A DNA stretch of 64,000 bases from Quercus robur (taxonomy: Eukaryota; Streptophyta; Magnoliopsida; Fagales; Fagaceae), in assembly GCF_932294415.1 (NCBI RefSeq), contig NC_065542.1:48759942-48823941 (forward strand), in the 5' to 3' direction. Positions 1-13,360 of the stretch are shown here, piece by piece. A program made the position numbers and the translations under genes. Below the pieces are notes generated by a model. It was given only the letters and a program-made list of their open reading frames with translations. It ran no database searches and was not told the origin of the DNA. Each line of letters begins with the position of its first letter. The stretch's first letter is position 1.

Positions 1-224
1 TTTCCCATTGACCATTTTTTTCACACAATGAGTTATTTGATTATTTCAAATCAAAGAGATTCTGAAACCTCTACCAGTCACCATTTTCATTGGTAGAAAT
101 CTTTCAAAAGCTGTCTTTGGAGTATCAAAATTTTGAGTTGATGTAGACAAGTTTGTAAAAGTTGTTTGTTGAGATTAAATGTCGAGTTTAGCCTACAAAG
201 TTTCATGAAAAATGATTGATTTTT

Positions 225-292
225 AGGGAAATGTTAACAAGCACCCCACGGAAATGTTAACAAGCACCGTGGGGTGCTTGTTAAGATTTCCC
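225..292. repeat. Foldback repeat downstream of RH50
   Basis: The left arm AGGGAAATGTTAACAAGCAC and the right arm GTGCTTGTTAAGATTTCCCT pair almost perfectly, with a second partial copy of the arm (GAAATGTTAACAAGCACC) in the middle. Together with the similar end near 395-415 (TAAGGTGCCTATTAACA) this may be the edge of a MITE of about 200 bp. The rest of 1-1134 has no gene signal that I can defend. Confidence 0.5.
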
Positions 293-1134
293 TATATGAG
301 TCTCACTTAATAAAAATGATAAAAATTTATTAAAAATGTTGTCAAAAATTGTCAAAAATGACAAAAAGCAAAAAGGATGTTGCAAAAAGTTGTTGTTAAG
401 GTGCCTATTAACACAACCCTTTTACTATTTCTTCTATGGTGAATTTTCCTACAAGAACGGATACCCTCGGAGCGAATTTTTCTATTAAAAAATTCTTCAA
501 AAGTTTTCCACCTTACCACCGGATGTTTTCTTTTAATTGATTTAAGTAAACTTTTTTCTTTAGAACATAGTGATTTTTACTATGGTTGCACTGTATTTCA
601 AAATTGTTAACTCTAGGCATAAGCTACGATTAATCCGTAAATTAAAACAATGGGGGTAAATCTTAGATTTTTCAAAATAGAAAGTTTGCAGCAGCGACAA
701 CAAAGATTGTTGCAGCTTTTTGGTGGATCGAAAATGGCAATATGTAATATGGCATCTCACAAAGAAGGGTTGCTAGAATTGAAGACATATGCTTCAGCTT
801 AAGTGGATAAATTTAACTTAGTACTCTATGTATCTAGAGACACAGATGAAAAGAGTTATGCAAGCGTTGTTCTTACTTTTTATTTTATTTTTCCAGATGG
901 TAAACAAAGGCAGATAGCACTTCTAGAATATTGCCTAGCTGAGAGAACAAATAAAAAAAATGTGAAGATTTTAATGCATTCTGTGATCCACATCATTATC
1001 TGATAACTATAACCAACAACTACATGAGTTTTTCCTCTTTTCCGGTCAGATCATTTAAGTCATCAGCTCTTTCAACAGCAGTAGTCAGTGATTGCATCAG
1101 TTTTTGTTATCCAAGCAACTCTCTTACTTAGCAG

Positions 1135-4100
1135 CTAACATGGAAGGTCATGCAGTGGGTGACCCTTTTGGTTTCTTTCCATTATCTTTCGTGCGAGGGA
1201 AATTTGCTTGCCAACCACAAAAATGAATGCCTTACCCTTCCCTCCAGCGCCTCTAGCGGTTCTTCCAACGCGGCGCACATATTCACTTGGATCACGTGGG
1301 AAGTCAAATAGCACAACATGATCCACCCCAGCAAAGTCAATTCCACGTGATGCTCTGCAAAAATTTTCAGAGATGGAAGTTACCATATTATGAGTCTCAT
1401 CTGATTGTAAGGCTAATAACCTGGACATAACACTGGTGCTGTCTAAGCATACAGGTAAGTTCTGCATAAAAAGCAAAAAAAAAAAAAAACCTGTCAGTGC
1501 AAATCAAAAACTGAGAGACTTCGTCAGACTGAGAACTGGTGAACTCCTTGATATTTGCAAGCCTTGATTCTTGTGCAACAGCAGCATGAAAGGGTAGAAC
1601 TTGGGCACGAGTTCCTCTTCTATCGAAACGTTTTAATACATTCTCAACTTTTCTACATGTGTCAATCTGCAAATTGAGTGTTATACTAACAAAAATAAGA
1701 AAGGTTCCAATAACTTACAAAGTAAATGTTTTGATGAGAGCTAACAAAGTAAATGTTACAAGAATAATTCATTCTTAGAGCTCTAACTTTCTCTATACAT
1801 GTTGATTGAGTAAGATACTAAGAATGTAACATAAAAGCATTGATGCACAAGCCAGCTATTCTGGAATTTCACAAGAGAGACTTAAGAGCTCAAATGTACC
1901 TTGTTACAGAAAACAATTGTTTTTGAAACTGGACTTCCCTCCAGCAGCTGCAGAAGAGCAGATTTCTTGTTCAAAAAAGAAGTTTCAGGAGTTTTTTCAA
2001 TCCCATCTTCTCCACTGCAGTCTACAAGAACCTGGAAATGCAACATAATGATTTTTTTTTTTTTTTTTTTGAGAAAGCAACAAATGATTAATATAAATTA
2101 TTTGAGAGTTTGTAAATTTTTTTATTTTTTATATAATTCAATAAGAGTCTAGTTAATGTATACCCTAACCACCCTTAGGACATACATTAATCATCCATTT
2201 TTAAAAACTTTTTTTTATAGGAAATTTAAAAAGCTGTCAAAAAAGTTCACTTTTTCATTTTTCTATAAAATTTTCCTAAAATGGTTTATTAATAGATGCC
2301 CTGAGGGCATACAATAGTAAAACTCATTTAATAATTATAGCACCCGCCTGATTTTTACCTTACCTGAACACCCATGCCAACAACAGAATCCTAACAATTA
2401 ACATCAACAGAGATGCCTCCTTAAGATTCAATGTTCTATAAACAGCCTTCCTTGGAATTAGATGTTGGATTAAGGCTGAAAAAAATACATTTTATTTAAG
2501 TAATAAAGAATTTTGTTGAAGAAAGAACTCAAAATATACATAGAATATATGAGTATCCTAAAGAATTCCAGCCTAAGATTTAAGATCTAAACAAAATCGG
2601 CATTGAAACAAAGAACCCCAGAGAACTGATTTGAGATTTTGTCTTGATAGTAGATTACTCAAGACCTTCAAAAAATCAAATTTTTGCTCTCAAATTGTCC
2701 ACATAATGCAATTGGGAGTCACATTTCAAAATGAGGCTGTTGTTATGTTGACCAGACAGCCCTTGCCAGCAGTAGTAGACATGTATTACCTTCTTTGACT
2801 TTTTTAATGTATCCCAAAAGCAGAAAATACAAAAGACCACAAATCACTAGTGAGCAACCAATGTACCAATAGATGATCTGGATTCACAACTACACTTGCA
2901 CTAAAGGAACTCAAACCAGAAACCAACTTCCTGCCAGCTCAAGCAACCAAGGAGGAACTCCAAAATAGGCACAACTGGGAGGTTCTGACCAATAGTGCCG
3001 AACAGCTCTTTGGTCCAGAAAATTAGTGCCAAACACCACTTACTAAGCCTCAATCAGCACTTTCATCCTGTCCAAGAGTGCCAATCAACCCATTGCTTCC
3101 ATTTTTCAACAGCAGCTCCTTGAAGACTAAAAGCACTCATTAACAGCTGGCAACTCCAGTTAGAAACCTAGAGGGGTTATCTCATATAACAAGGCTAATT
3201 AGGAAGTTAGTTAGAGTAGCCAATTGTAGCACATGCATGGGAATTTAAGCACATGAATGGTGCACTAAAAGTGTATTGAGTCCCTATGATGTAAGTCTTT
3301 GGAGGTCTGTAAGGCAGGAATGGATGACTTTTTCCCAGCACCTTCAGTTCGATGTGGGTGATGGTTCTGGAGTGAAATTCAGGCATGACATATGTTGTGG
3401 TAATTGTCCACTCAAGGAGACTTTCCCGAAGCTTTCTTGCATCAGTTCTGTTAAGGATTCCTCAATTTCTGACATTATACGACTCTCTAATAGGGTGCCT
3501 CATTGGTTGTTCGCTTCTCTAGACCAGTCCAAGATTGGGAGTTGGAATCACTGGTTTCATTTATGAATCTTATCTTTTCTGAGGCTGTTAGGGGTGAGGG
3601 AATAAATAGACTTTGCTGGAAACCTGCCAAGAGTCAGGGTTTTGAGGTGTGTGGTTATTATCATTCCCTATATCGCCCAATGACATGTTCCCTTGGAAGT
3701 TGGTGTGGAGTTCGAAGGTCCCATCTAGGGTTGCATTCTTTTCTTGGACTGCTGTTCTAGGGAATATCCTAACTACTGATAATCTTTGGAAGAGGCATTT
3801 TTTTATTTTGGATTGGTGCTGTATGTGCAAAATATGGGGGTAGTCAATGGATCATCTTCTCCTCCATTGCCCTATAGCTTATGAACTACGGACAATGGCA
3901 TTTGTTTATTTGGACTCCATTGGGATATGCAGAAGAAAGTTATTGATATGTTTGCAGCTTGGCAAGGGTCTTTCGGCAAGCATAAAATATAGCTATTTGG
4001 AAGCTTGTGCCACATTGCATTATGTGGTGTCTTTGGCAAGAACGGAATTCCAGAAGTTTCAAGGGAAGCGAACAAACTATCCTTGAATTTAAAGCCTTCT

Positions 4101-4347
4101 TCCTTCGTTCTTTGTTGGATTTGAATGCTACCTTTCTTTCTCTGCCTTGTTTTTCTTTCTTAAATTTATTTGAGCATATACTGGGGTTGTTTTTCTTTCT
4201 AATAAAACACATGTTAAATATGGGAATAACCATATTTGAAATTGGCCATTGGCTAAATGAACAACTAATACGAATGGAGCAAGTCCTCATATAAATGCTC
4301 AACTTGTAACTCCTAAACTGATAAGTGAATAATGATGCAATTTTTTT

Positions 4348-4384
<37 letters not shown>

Positions 4385-7300
4385 CTTCTATAAGCTAATA
4401 AACTATCACACTCATCGATTTTGCGATTTTCTCAAAATCCAACCTTTGTTCAGTTCCATCATCAATCATATTTCTCCATCACCTAAGCAATTACACCTAA
4501 ACCACAACTTGATCCTTACATACACGCGCAACAACAACTGACGATGACAACATTACACTTAATAAGATTATCCACAACTGCATCCTCCAGTTGATATAGA
4601 GCTTTCAACTTCTTATTCCTAATAAAATTTGCCCTTGTGGGAATTCTCCAATCTTTGAAATTAGGCCTCAATTCAATTTTCATCCCTCAAATTTAAAAAG
4701 TTACAATTTGTCCTTGAATTTTTTAAAAGGTGACAGTATTATCCTTTTGTCCATCAACTTTGAATTGAATTGTACACATGGCTAACAGAAGGTTGATGTG
4801 GCAAAGTTATACTCTAATGTTGGATTCAGTTCATGGATAGGACAATCTTGCTACCATTTAAATTTTACAAGGGAAATTAGAACTTTTTAAATTTAAGGAA
4901 TAAGAATTGAACCTAAGCCTAATTTCAAGGTGCAAGTGTATTTCAAGGGCTTAAAGGATGGAGGTAGAAGAAGAATTTACTGATCACTTATAAAAATGTG
5001 TAGAAAGTTCTCCATGGACATTTATGTTCGCCAAATGATTAGGTAACATCTTTGGGAAAGATTTTGGAAGATGTTCAGCTTCAGTATTCAGGACTTCAGG
5101 GAAAGTTGGACTAAAAAATTTATCAACACAAGCAAAAGTGATAATATTGTTAACAAGGAGAACAGAATGGCAGTAAAAAAGGACAACAGAGGAGAGATTT
5201 GAATCATATGTCCCAAATCTTATTCATGTACCCTTTTGTCAACGAACGACGATGAATATTTCAGGTCTAATTAATGTTTAGTAGATTACCAACATGTATG
5301 ACTTAGTTTATTTTTAGAGAATCTCTGTTTTCTTGTCCCTGTTTCAACATTAAAATGCCAAGTTGGATCTTTTTTTTTTTTTTTGATAAGAAATAGAGAG
5401 GATCTTGATCCAACATAAGAGCCTTCGTCACTTATCTACAAATTTACCAAGAAGTCAAGAACACAGATTACAAAATTATTCAGGTTTCATTTTTTTCATT
5501 ATACTTGTCTGTGTGCAGCATAATGATATTAATAGCAATATAATAAGGGAAAAGTCAACAAATGCCTTAAGGGCATTGGTTTAGGAAAATTTTTTAGAAA
5601 ATTTGTATGGGCAAAGAAAAAAGCAAATGACTTTTTTGACAGCTTTTTATATTTTCCATGAAAGTGGTATTAAAACTTTTTAAAATTGGTCTACTAACAA
5701 ATGCCTTAAAGGCACTCATTAATAGGACCCCCCCTATAATAATAATGAAAGAAAGAGGGGGAGGGGTGGAGATAATACTTGAAACCAACCTCTTCAAGGC
5801 CAGGGCTCATACGGTGCATACCAGGTCCCATGATCAATTCACAATCAGGAAAAATTTCAACTAGTTCGTTGTATATGTCTCTTGGCAAAGTCGCAGTCAC
5901 AAATAGATACTGTGTGGTAACAGGTGAAGAATTTATCAAAGTTTTCTGTGCTACTTCAAAATCCTCATCATTGAAAAGTATATCGACCTCATCCAACACA
6001 GCACTGCAACGCAAGGTTTCAATTAGTTTTAGTGCTGGGTAAGTGTCTTGTAAAACATAGTTGTGCCATGCAGATTGATGCACACACATGCGCAAAAGGC
6101 GCACTCACACATAGGCAATAAAATTGAAACGAGTTGTTGAAGACCACATTTGATGGATCACAACTAGGGGTACGTTTGGTACACTGAATATAGATTACAT
6201 TAGAAATAGTAATATTTATTACTGGGGATAAAAAACATTGTAATGGAATAACTATTACTATTCATAAGTTTGGTTGTTACATATGGAAAACTTGTAAATG
6301 ATGATGTATAAGGAAACTTTATATTTTTGGAAATATATTAATTTTAAAACCTATTATATGTACTAAGGAATAGCTATTACATCCATTTTAAAGAGGAATA
6401 GATATTCTTCAATTTAAGGAATAGTTATTCTAATGTAATAACTAATTCATGTAACAAAGATGCAACCAAATGACCGAATCACTATTACATATGAATAACT
6501 ATTCTATTACAGAAGCTATTACAGCATACCAAACATACCCTAGGAGTTCCTAACACCAAAATTTGTTCCCAAAGATGATAGCAATGTAGTTGCTGCACTA
6601 AAGGAAGCATGAGGCACATTCAGCACAGCTGTTGGTTAGCTATTGTCAGATTAGTATGACCACAAATCAGCCAGAGTGTTTGATGTCCTAATCATGTTCA
6701 GCATGCCACGCACATAACATAACACATGTTGAATTGTTTGATAAAAAAAACATAAGTTGAATTGTTTTCATTTCTTAATAGTCCTGAGGAAGGCATGTAT
6801 ATATAAATATCCCTATGGTTGAAATTAATATTTAATACAGGAGACTGGGGGCTATGCTTGTAAAGAAAGTAGACAATTACCAGCTTGAAGCAGCATGCAT
6901 GACCATAGTGGGACTATAAAAGGACATTAAAAATAGAAAGGTAATGATATTATCGTAAGAATTTAGTTTGAACATGATCAGTCCCAGGATATCTTCAACG
7001 TCACTCAGTTCTTTATTCTACATTTTCATCAGTTTATTCTACATTTTCATCAGTCTCCTCCACAACCCCTTTTTAACCATTTTCCAATACAAACTCTAAA
7101 TCCATTAAAACTTCCAGATATATAAGTACTTGCATACATATATCTATGTGTGTATATCCACATGCATATATTTCATTAATCACACAACACTCAAACTACA
7201 TCATCCACTCCACATTAATATCCTAACCACCAATACTCCACACTATGCAATCCATGTATACTTTTGCATTGAAAACTTATTCTCCATTCAAAAAAGCTTT

Positions 7301-10300
7301 ACACTACTGTTTTATTGCTCATTGCAACATACGCTACACTATTCTAAAACATGCTAGTTAACTTGCTTGCCCATTCCACGCACTAACAAATTATGGTGCT
7401 GCTTATTATAAACCTAGATGACAAAAAACAATACAAGATAAATGGGGAAGGCATACATTGCACAAAGGTTCAGAATATAAGGCTTATAATGTTCAAAACT
7501 CTCAACTAGGCACGATTACAGGACAAAGAAATTCGTAGTAAATTAAAGGGAAATAGGTTACCATCTTAGATTTGTTAACTGCAAGAAGCCCTCTTTAATC
7601 AGAAACATAAAACGACCAGGTGTTGCTATTAGAACATCAACACCTTGTTGTAAATATTCCAGTTGAGTTCTCTGTCGAAAACCACCTGTCGCAACCACAG
7701 ATTTAAATGGAACCCCAGACTTTGATATCGATCTGCAATTACTCAAAACCTGCAAAGGGTTTCACTTTTATTAACATCCATTCTGTATTAGAGGGATGAA
7801 ATGAGACCAAATATCCAATTTTTTTTCTAATCTCAAATGAAAACAAGCATCATATCGCATTTGTAAATGGTGAACCTCTTCATGTCTTGGTTCTCAATTA
7901 CCTATTTAACAATTTTTTATGGAATAACTTGAATTGCCCTACAAGCAAAGGGCCCATAGTAGAACTTAATACAACATATACGCCTTAAGATTTCTATTTC
8001 CACTAGAAGGATATTGAGATGGTTCACTACAAAACATTTTTTTTTAATAATTAATGCCACTACAGAACATACATAGAAAAAAGTGCAATGTGAACGAAGA
8101 CTGTACTGCAATGAAATCCTTACATGCAAAAACCAACAAATGATTCATACAAATCAAAAAATCACTAAAATCAAGGCGGCATGTGATACTCTTATAAGGA
8201 AATAGAATTAGGGATTCTACATAACAAACCCAATAACTCTACACATTTATAACAACATACTATTATATTACACAATCACATCACATCATGATATTCAATA
8301 CTGGAGTATCATCTCGGTAATGGATGAAATCCATTATTTTGATGTCTCAATCTCAAATATGTCTTTGTCCCTATTATTTGGGAAAGCTTCATGACTTCCA
8401 CTTCCCAAGTCTGCCGTATCTAGGGCTTCTTTTCACTCTTTTTGTTAAGTTCCCTATCCAGAGTCATTCCATCTGCCAAACCCCATCTCCTGTCCTTTGA
8501 TTTCCACTCATCCTGGCAGCCCTATCTGATCAATGACAGGGATGACCTTTGGTAAATTTCTAGTAGTCCATACATTCAGGTAGCGAATGAAAGACCTAGA
8601 TATTGGAACTATTTTGTTTACATAAGTAATAAGTTTTATTAGAAAATTATGAAAATCAAGTACACAAGAGGTATACTAGATGAAAAATACATCTAAGCTT
8701 TAAAAGCACAATGATCAATAAACTCCAATAAGTTTGAGAAAGAAAACTTCCCCAAGGCCAATAACCACTCAGACAAAGTCCTCAGAAAATTAAATTTCAC
8801 ATCTAAGGTTGACCTCTCACATCCTTCAAAGTTTTTGGCATTTCTCTCCCTCAAAATACAACACATCAAACAATGAGGAATGGCCTCCCAAATCTCACTA
8901 TTGTGAGACCAGAATATTGGATCTAGAAAGCACTTGGAGGGTTTATGGCTGTGTGGCCCTCATTCACCTGGAAGTAGGAAATCAGTTCCAGCACAAGCAA
9001 TGACATAGTATTGTTTTGGGGTTTAGGGAAACTTTAATCGCTTAATTTACTAGAGAAGAAATACTGTCCAATAAGTTTAAGGAGAAAGGTAGCTAATCAG
9101 GCTAATGAGGTAGAAATCAGATCTAACATTAACAAAGTCATGGTTATGATTCTGTTTCATGTCTATAAGCTTAAAATTTGCAAACTTCTTTCCTTCAAGA
9201 TTTAAAGTTTATTGTCAGCCTACATGTTCCAGAGGTCCGTAAGAGTGATGGAAGGTGCAAGGAGAATGTTCTAGTGTATACGACCAATAAAAAAGGTGCA
9301 AAGACAAAAAATTTAATATACAAAAGTATATGAAGAATATATTGTTTTGTAGCTTGTGCTTTGTGGAGTGAAGTCTTGAAGATGTTTGGGATTCAATGGG
9401 TAATGCCATCATCTGTTGAAGGTCTATTAATTGGCTAGAGAAATTGGTTTGGGAAACACTCCTCAAATATAAGGAACCTTTTGCCAGCATGTTTGATATG
9501 GAAAGTGTGAAAGGAAAGGAATAGCTATATGTTTGACAATGTTAAGATCTTTGGATTATCTTCGACCCTTGTTCATTCATACCCTGTTAGACTGGTCTCA
9601 GGTTTGTGTTTTAGTGTTTTACATATTGTAAATCCATTTTTACTTTTAAAACTCTCTTAGATATTCTATCTAATTTATTGTAATTTTTGAAAGAATCTTT
9701 GTGCTCATCATCATGAACATAACTTTTTTTTAGCATCAATAAAATTCATTACTTATCCAAAAATAATAATTTGCATATACAAAAGGCACCAGTATACTAT
9801 TTTTACAGAGTGAGACGAGGTAAAACAATATGAAGAGCTGGCAATAAACCATGAGATGATAGGTCAGCTGTCATCTAAGCAACAATATACAGAAATTAGC
9901 AACAACATTAAAAACCAAATAAATTAAAATGAAAAAAAGATGCAGCAAAGCAGTGAGTTGAACACAATAGCACTGACCTGAGAAGCCAACTCAGCAGTTG
10001 GTACCATGATGAGAACTCGAGGACTTTTTGATGAGGATTTGCTAAGCTCTTGAAGTTCTTCTTGCCTTAGACGCTGAATTATTGGTGCAAGATATGCCAA
10101 TGTCTTCCCTGAACCACTTTGATCAGCTATAATACAGCTCCTTCCCTCAATAATAGGTGAAAATGCCATGGCCTGTCAAACAAGATAATTACACAGGCAT
10201 AAGTTGCACTCAAACTTTAGAAAATCTGCTTTAGGACATAACTTTCTACAAGAACAACATAAAGTTCATAGTCCAGTCTATTAGATGTGTATCATATACA

Positions 10301-12936
10301 ATTCAACTCAACAGAGCCTTAATCCCAATTATATTAATATTATATGTTTATACTTATCAAAAAAAAATTAATATTATATGTTTATCATATGTTCTAAAAA
10401 ATAATAATATTGCATTAAAAATGAGAGGGACCAACCTAACAAACTACTATTTGAAATATAAAAATCGAGGTGCCCATTTACTTGAACCTAAAGCAGAAGT
10501 TGTCATTCCCAGAGTCGTATGATTAGGTATCTAGATGGATGCAAGAAGTCTGACATGACAACCTCCCAGAAACTGGAATGCAATATGATTACCAGTTTAT
10601 CACCATAGACACAGATCTAAGCAAATAAAAAAACTATTAGCTTCCATCGGTTGATTAGAATACCAGAAGACAATATACAAACATGACATTTATGAAAAAA
10701 CTAAGATTTTTGTGATGAGTGAATTTAAATAAAAGGCCAAGGTGGGTGCAATCCAATTACAGAATTACACAAGAGAAACTCTACTAATACTATTCTTTAT
10801 ACCTGCTTGCCTACAAATACTACAACAACCAAAATTATGAAAATCCAGGTCTATTGCTAAAGAATAAAAACATCATGAAATATATCACATTACAAGGCGA
10901 TCAAAGTGGCAAGTCAACAGATCAGCTGACCATAAGGTCAGATAAATGTTACTTGCAAGTAAGAAACTATCAAGTACAAGAATGGTAGCAGAATTAATCC
11001 ATAGACCAGATCATTCACAATAAGCAAGTAAATTTGTGGGAAAATATTACAATTTTGACAATTCTGGAATTGGATAGGACCTGAATTATGGCCCAACCAA
11101 ATTCTTCTAATGAAGATAATGTGTGTGTGTGTGTGTGTGTGTGTTTCAAACTTGGTCAACATGAAGATGAGGTTGATGTACCTGTATATGGGAAGGGCGC
11201 AAGAAACGCAACCCCCTTAGAGATTCAATCATAAATTCACTGTAGCCCAAGTCTCTAAAGGATTTTTTACTAAAGAAGCCACTGTCAGTGGATAAGTTCC
11301 ACCTTTGCTTTAGAAGGTCAGGCACTTCAGATTTGAAGTTGCGTGTGGATCCTCCCCTGCCCCAACCTCTAAAGTTGCTGGCAGACCTTGGAACTGAAAT
11401 CCCTGATATCTGAGTTTTAGTGTCAGATTTGTAAGGTTTACCTGGTGTGGTCGGATGCTCTAAGCGTTGTTCAAAACCATGTTTCGGGGTCATGTCAGAA
11501 TGATCAAAATCTTCTGCTGTACCTGTTGTTTGTACCATGTCACTGACTTCTTGTGATTGGGAAGCTCTTGGAACTCTTTCTTTATGTCGAAAGGAATTTT
11601 CTTTCTGTTTTCTCCCAATATCTTTAAGTTTAGGGTGTGAACTGATAGACTTGCCATATGAACTATCTTCTACAAATAGTTTGTTATCATTTTTGCTTAC
11701 ATCTCGCTTCATCTGAGTATTCTTGACTAGAGCACTCACTCTCTTTGCTTTTAATCTTCCAAAATTTCCATTGAACCCCCTGGTGCTTGCTTTTGGAGAA
11801 TCACTGGTTGTAATAGCTGGCACACAACCAGTGTCAGTCAAACCAATACAACCTATGTGAGCATGGGATTAAATGAACAAATGTGAGGTTATTAGGAGGG
11901 GAATGGGGAAGAAGTGTCTTACAGGTTTCATGGCATAAATATTAAAGAATAAGGTATGCATGAGAAAATCACTAGTTCATCAGTAACATTTCCAAGTTCA
12001 ATGCATAGGGTACCTCTCTAGAAGTTTTTACAATTCTATCATGCACAATAAAATCATCAAAGATTTGACCTTTTTGGACTCTTTTCTGGTTAATTCTTTT
12101 TTTGGAGTCCAACCATTGAGGTCTGATTATTGAATATGAATTATAAGGCATATTAGTTAGTAATCAATGTCAGATTCTGCACATTCCAGATAGTAGAATG
12201 AATATCCTATGAGGTAACACCATCTTTTTTCTTTTCTTTTTTTTAAAGGAGAAGTAGCATCATCTGTATCAATATCCATAGGATCAATTATAACAAGTCA
12301 TGTGAATTAACTAAATCATTTAGCCTTTTTGGAGCCCTCCCTTAGATGAGGCAAAATTCAATTGCAATTGAGTTCTTTCAAAACCATACATTTGGAACAT
12401 AAGGCCAATAGAATTCAATTCACTTTGGGGCCAAAGAGAAGAAATTTTGATTGGGATAATAAAAGTCAGAACTACCCAGAACCCCTTCTTCACATGCCCA
12501 TGGCATGGCAAGTTGAGCTAATCCACTCCTCACTAATCAACACCCATCAGTCTCATGATTTGCTTTAATACAAGATCTACTAATATGATTTCCATAGCAG
12601 ATACTAATAGAGAAAATTTTCTTAATTATTAAGCTTTATTATCTCTAGGTCTAGGTCTTTTCTTTGAAGCTAGAAACATATGCCCTTGATATTTTGAATA
12701 TAAATGCCTCTAGATAAGTTGAACAAGAGTAATGATTCGATGGTGACAGATTATAATTGTTTCTGCAAGCTGATTTAAGTTTTTCTCCAAAAAGGAGGTT
12801 TCAATTTCAGATCAAATCAATTGGGGTCCATTCAATTGAGATTTTCAGTTCTATCAAAAGATGATTCCAGTTTAATTGGAAATAAAGGGTGGAAGTAGCT
12901 AGAAACTGAACAATAGAGCAGAATATGAAAATTTGA

Positions 12937-12971
<35 letters not shown>

Positions 12972-13360
12972 AAAAAACAATTAGCACCTTCATTGGCATA
13001 ATTGCTACTGATGGAAGTTGTGCTATCTCTACCATCATCCATATTATTGGGAATGACAGTGGTGGTTGTGGTGATGGAGGGTTGCCAAGAGAGAATGTCC
13101 TTTGAAGGAATAGGAGAGTCAGGATGACCATCATCGCTTCCTCCCCAAACAATGAACTTTTCACCAGTGTCGTTGTCGATAAGCTGATAAGCTCCAGGAG
13201 TTTCCATGGGGGTGCGAGTATACCTAGCTCTAACAACCAATCTGACCCCCCTCTCATTGCAATGGTGGGATGACTTCCAGTTCGGCTCACGGAGTCTGGA
13301 TTTAGTTTTGAGGCTCAAGTTTATAGGTATTGGAGTTGGAGGGGCTTTTGCCAGCAGCAT
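1135..13360 (-). CDS. RH50: DEAD-box ATP-dependent RNA helicase 50 (chloroplast type), 8 coding exons
   Basis: Exons joined in frame (minus strand, 5' to 3'): 13360-12988, 11852-11182, 10172-9978, 7749-7562, 6003-5790, 2031-1900, 1666-1491, 1354-1135. All introns are GT-AG; total 722 residues. The first ~60 residues look like a plastid transit peptide and 125-345 are a charged, low-complexity N-terminal region. Helicase motifs seen: Q-motif-like stretch ending RPSHIQ (~340-348), Walker [10 protein letters not shown] (364-372), PTAELASQ (406-413), ATPGR (455-459), DEVD instead of DEAD (480-483), TAT instead of SAT (512-514), then [14 protein letters not shown] and [11 protein letters not shown] in the C-terminal lobe. 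From family knowledge, this domain order and these variant motifs fit plant RH50, a plastid RNA helicase; a role in ribosome/rRNA processing is inferred. The protein stops right after HDLPC, slightly earlier than I remember for homologues. The ATG at 13360 is the first one in frame with the transit-like stretch. Intron 5 (about 3.8 kb) and intron 4 hold transposon debris. Confidence 0.93.
2155..2312. mobile_element. MITE-like element in RH50 intron 5 (copy 1)
   Basis: Terminal inverted ends of the type (C)CCTTAGGACATAC / TGCCCTGAGGGCATAC bound an AT-rich core. The core (reversed) matches the element at 5555-5722, for example TTAGGAAAATTTT and CTTTTTTGACAGCTTTTTA. The two copies are in opposite orientation in the same intron. 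Confidence 0.55.
3265..4300 (+). mobile_element. Degenerate LINE (non-LTR retrotransposon) ORF2 3' part
   Basis: Frames broken by shifts encode the C-terminal zinc-binding region of plant LINE reverse transcriptases: [73 protein letters not shown], then [20 protein letters not shown]. The order follows the zf-RVT domain (W-K-x(n)-K-x-P-x(2)-V-x-F ... C-x-x-C ... H-L-x(2)-H-C). It lies on the strand opposite to RH50 inside its intron 5. It is 5'-truncated and inactive. Confidence 0.85.
4352..4380 (+). repeat. (CT)n microsatellite
   Basis: About 14 uninterrupted CT units, in RH50 intron 5 downstream of the LINE fragment. Confidence 0.9.
5555..5722. mobile_element. MITE-like element in RH50 intron 5 (copy 2)
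   Basis: Ends CAAATGCCTTAAGGGCATT and AACAAATGCCTTAAAGGCACT, with a core containing TTAGGAAAATTTTTTAGAAA and CTTTTTTGACAGCTTTTTATA. It is the same family as 2155-2312 in the other orientation. It ends only about 70 bp from the 3' end of RH50 exon 5. Confidence 0.55.
6165..6542. mobile_element. MITE with ~12-bp TIRs in RH50 intron 4
   Basis: The left end GGGTACGTTTGGTA and the right end (reverse complement) GGGTATGTTTGGTA bound 378 bp rich in internal inverted ATTACTATTC-type motifs. No coding capacity. Confidence 0.65.
8615..8925 (-). mobile_element. LINE 3' fragment, minus strand
   Basis: The minus strand reads [20 protein letters not shown] and then [22 protein letters not shown], the extreme C terminus of LINE ORF2. 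A short 3' UTR ends in AATAAAACTTATTACTTATG. It lies in RH50 intron 3. Confidence 0.75.
9340..9765 (+). mobile_element. LINE 3' fragment, plus strand
   Basis: A frame broken by small shifts reads [50 protein letters not shown], a LINE ORF2 C terminus. The 3' UTR ends AATAAAATTCATTACTTATCC followed by a short A-rich tail. This 3' end matters because the tail-only insertions elsewhere in the window carry the same CTTATC-(A)n ending. Confidence 0.75.
10333..10384 (+). mobile_element. Tail-only retroposon insertion with 18-bp target duplication
   Basis: ATTAATATTATATGTTTA occurs at 10333-10350 and again at 10367-10384, flanking only TACTTATC plus A8. The insert matches the LINE 3' terminus seen at about 9750. 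Confidence 0.75.
11129..11144 (-). repeat. (GT)n microsatellite
   Basis: A run of GT units at about 11120-11145, near the 3' edge of RH50 exon 2 but inside intron 2. Confidence 0.8.

Noticed and set aside
11120..11160. Alternative RH50 exon over the (GT)n run
   Set aside because: A donor GTACAT at 11181 joins in phase to the acceptor at 10173 and rebuilds the helicase Q-motif-to-Walker A spacing. Extension through the repeat does not.
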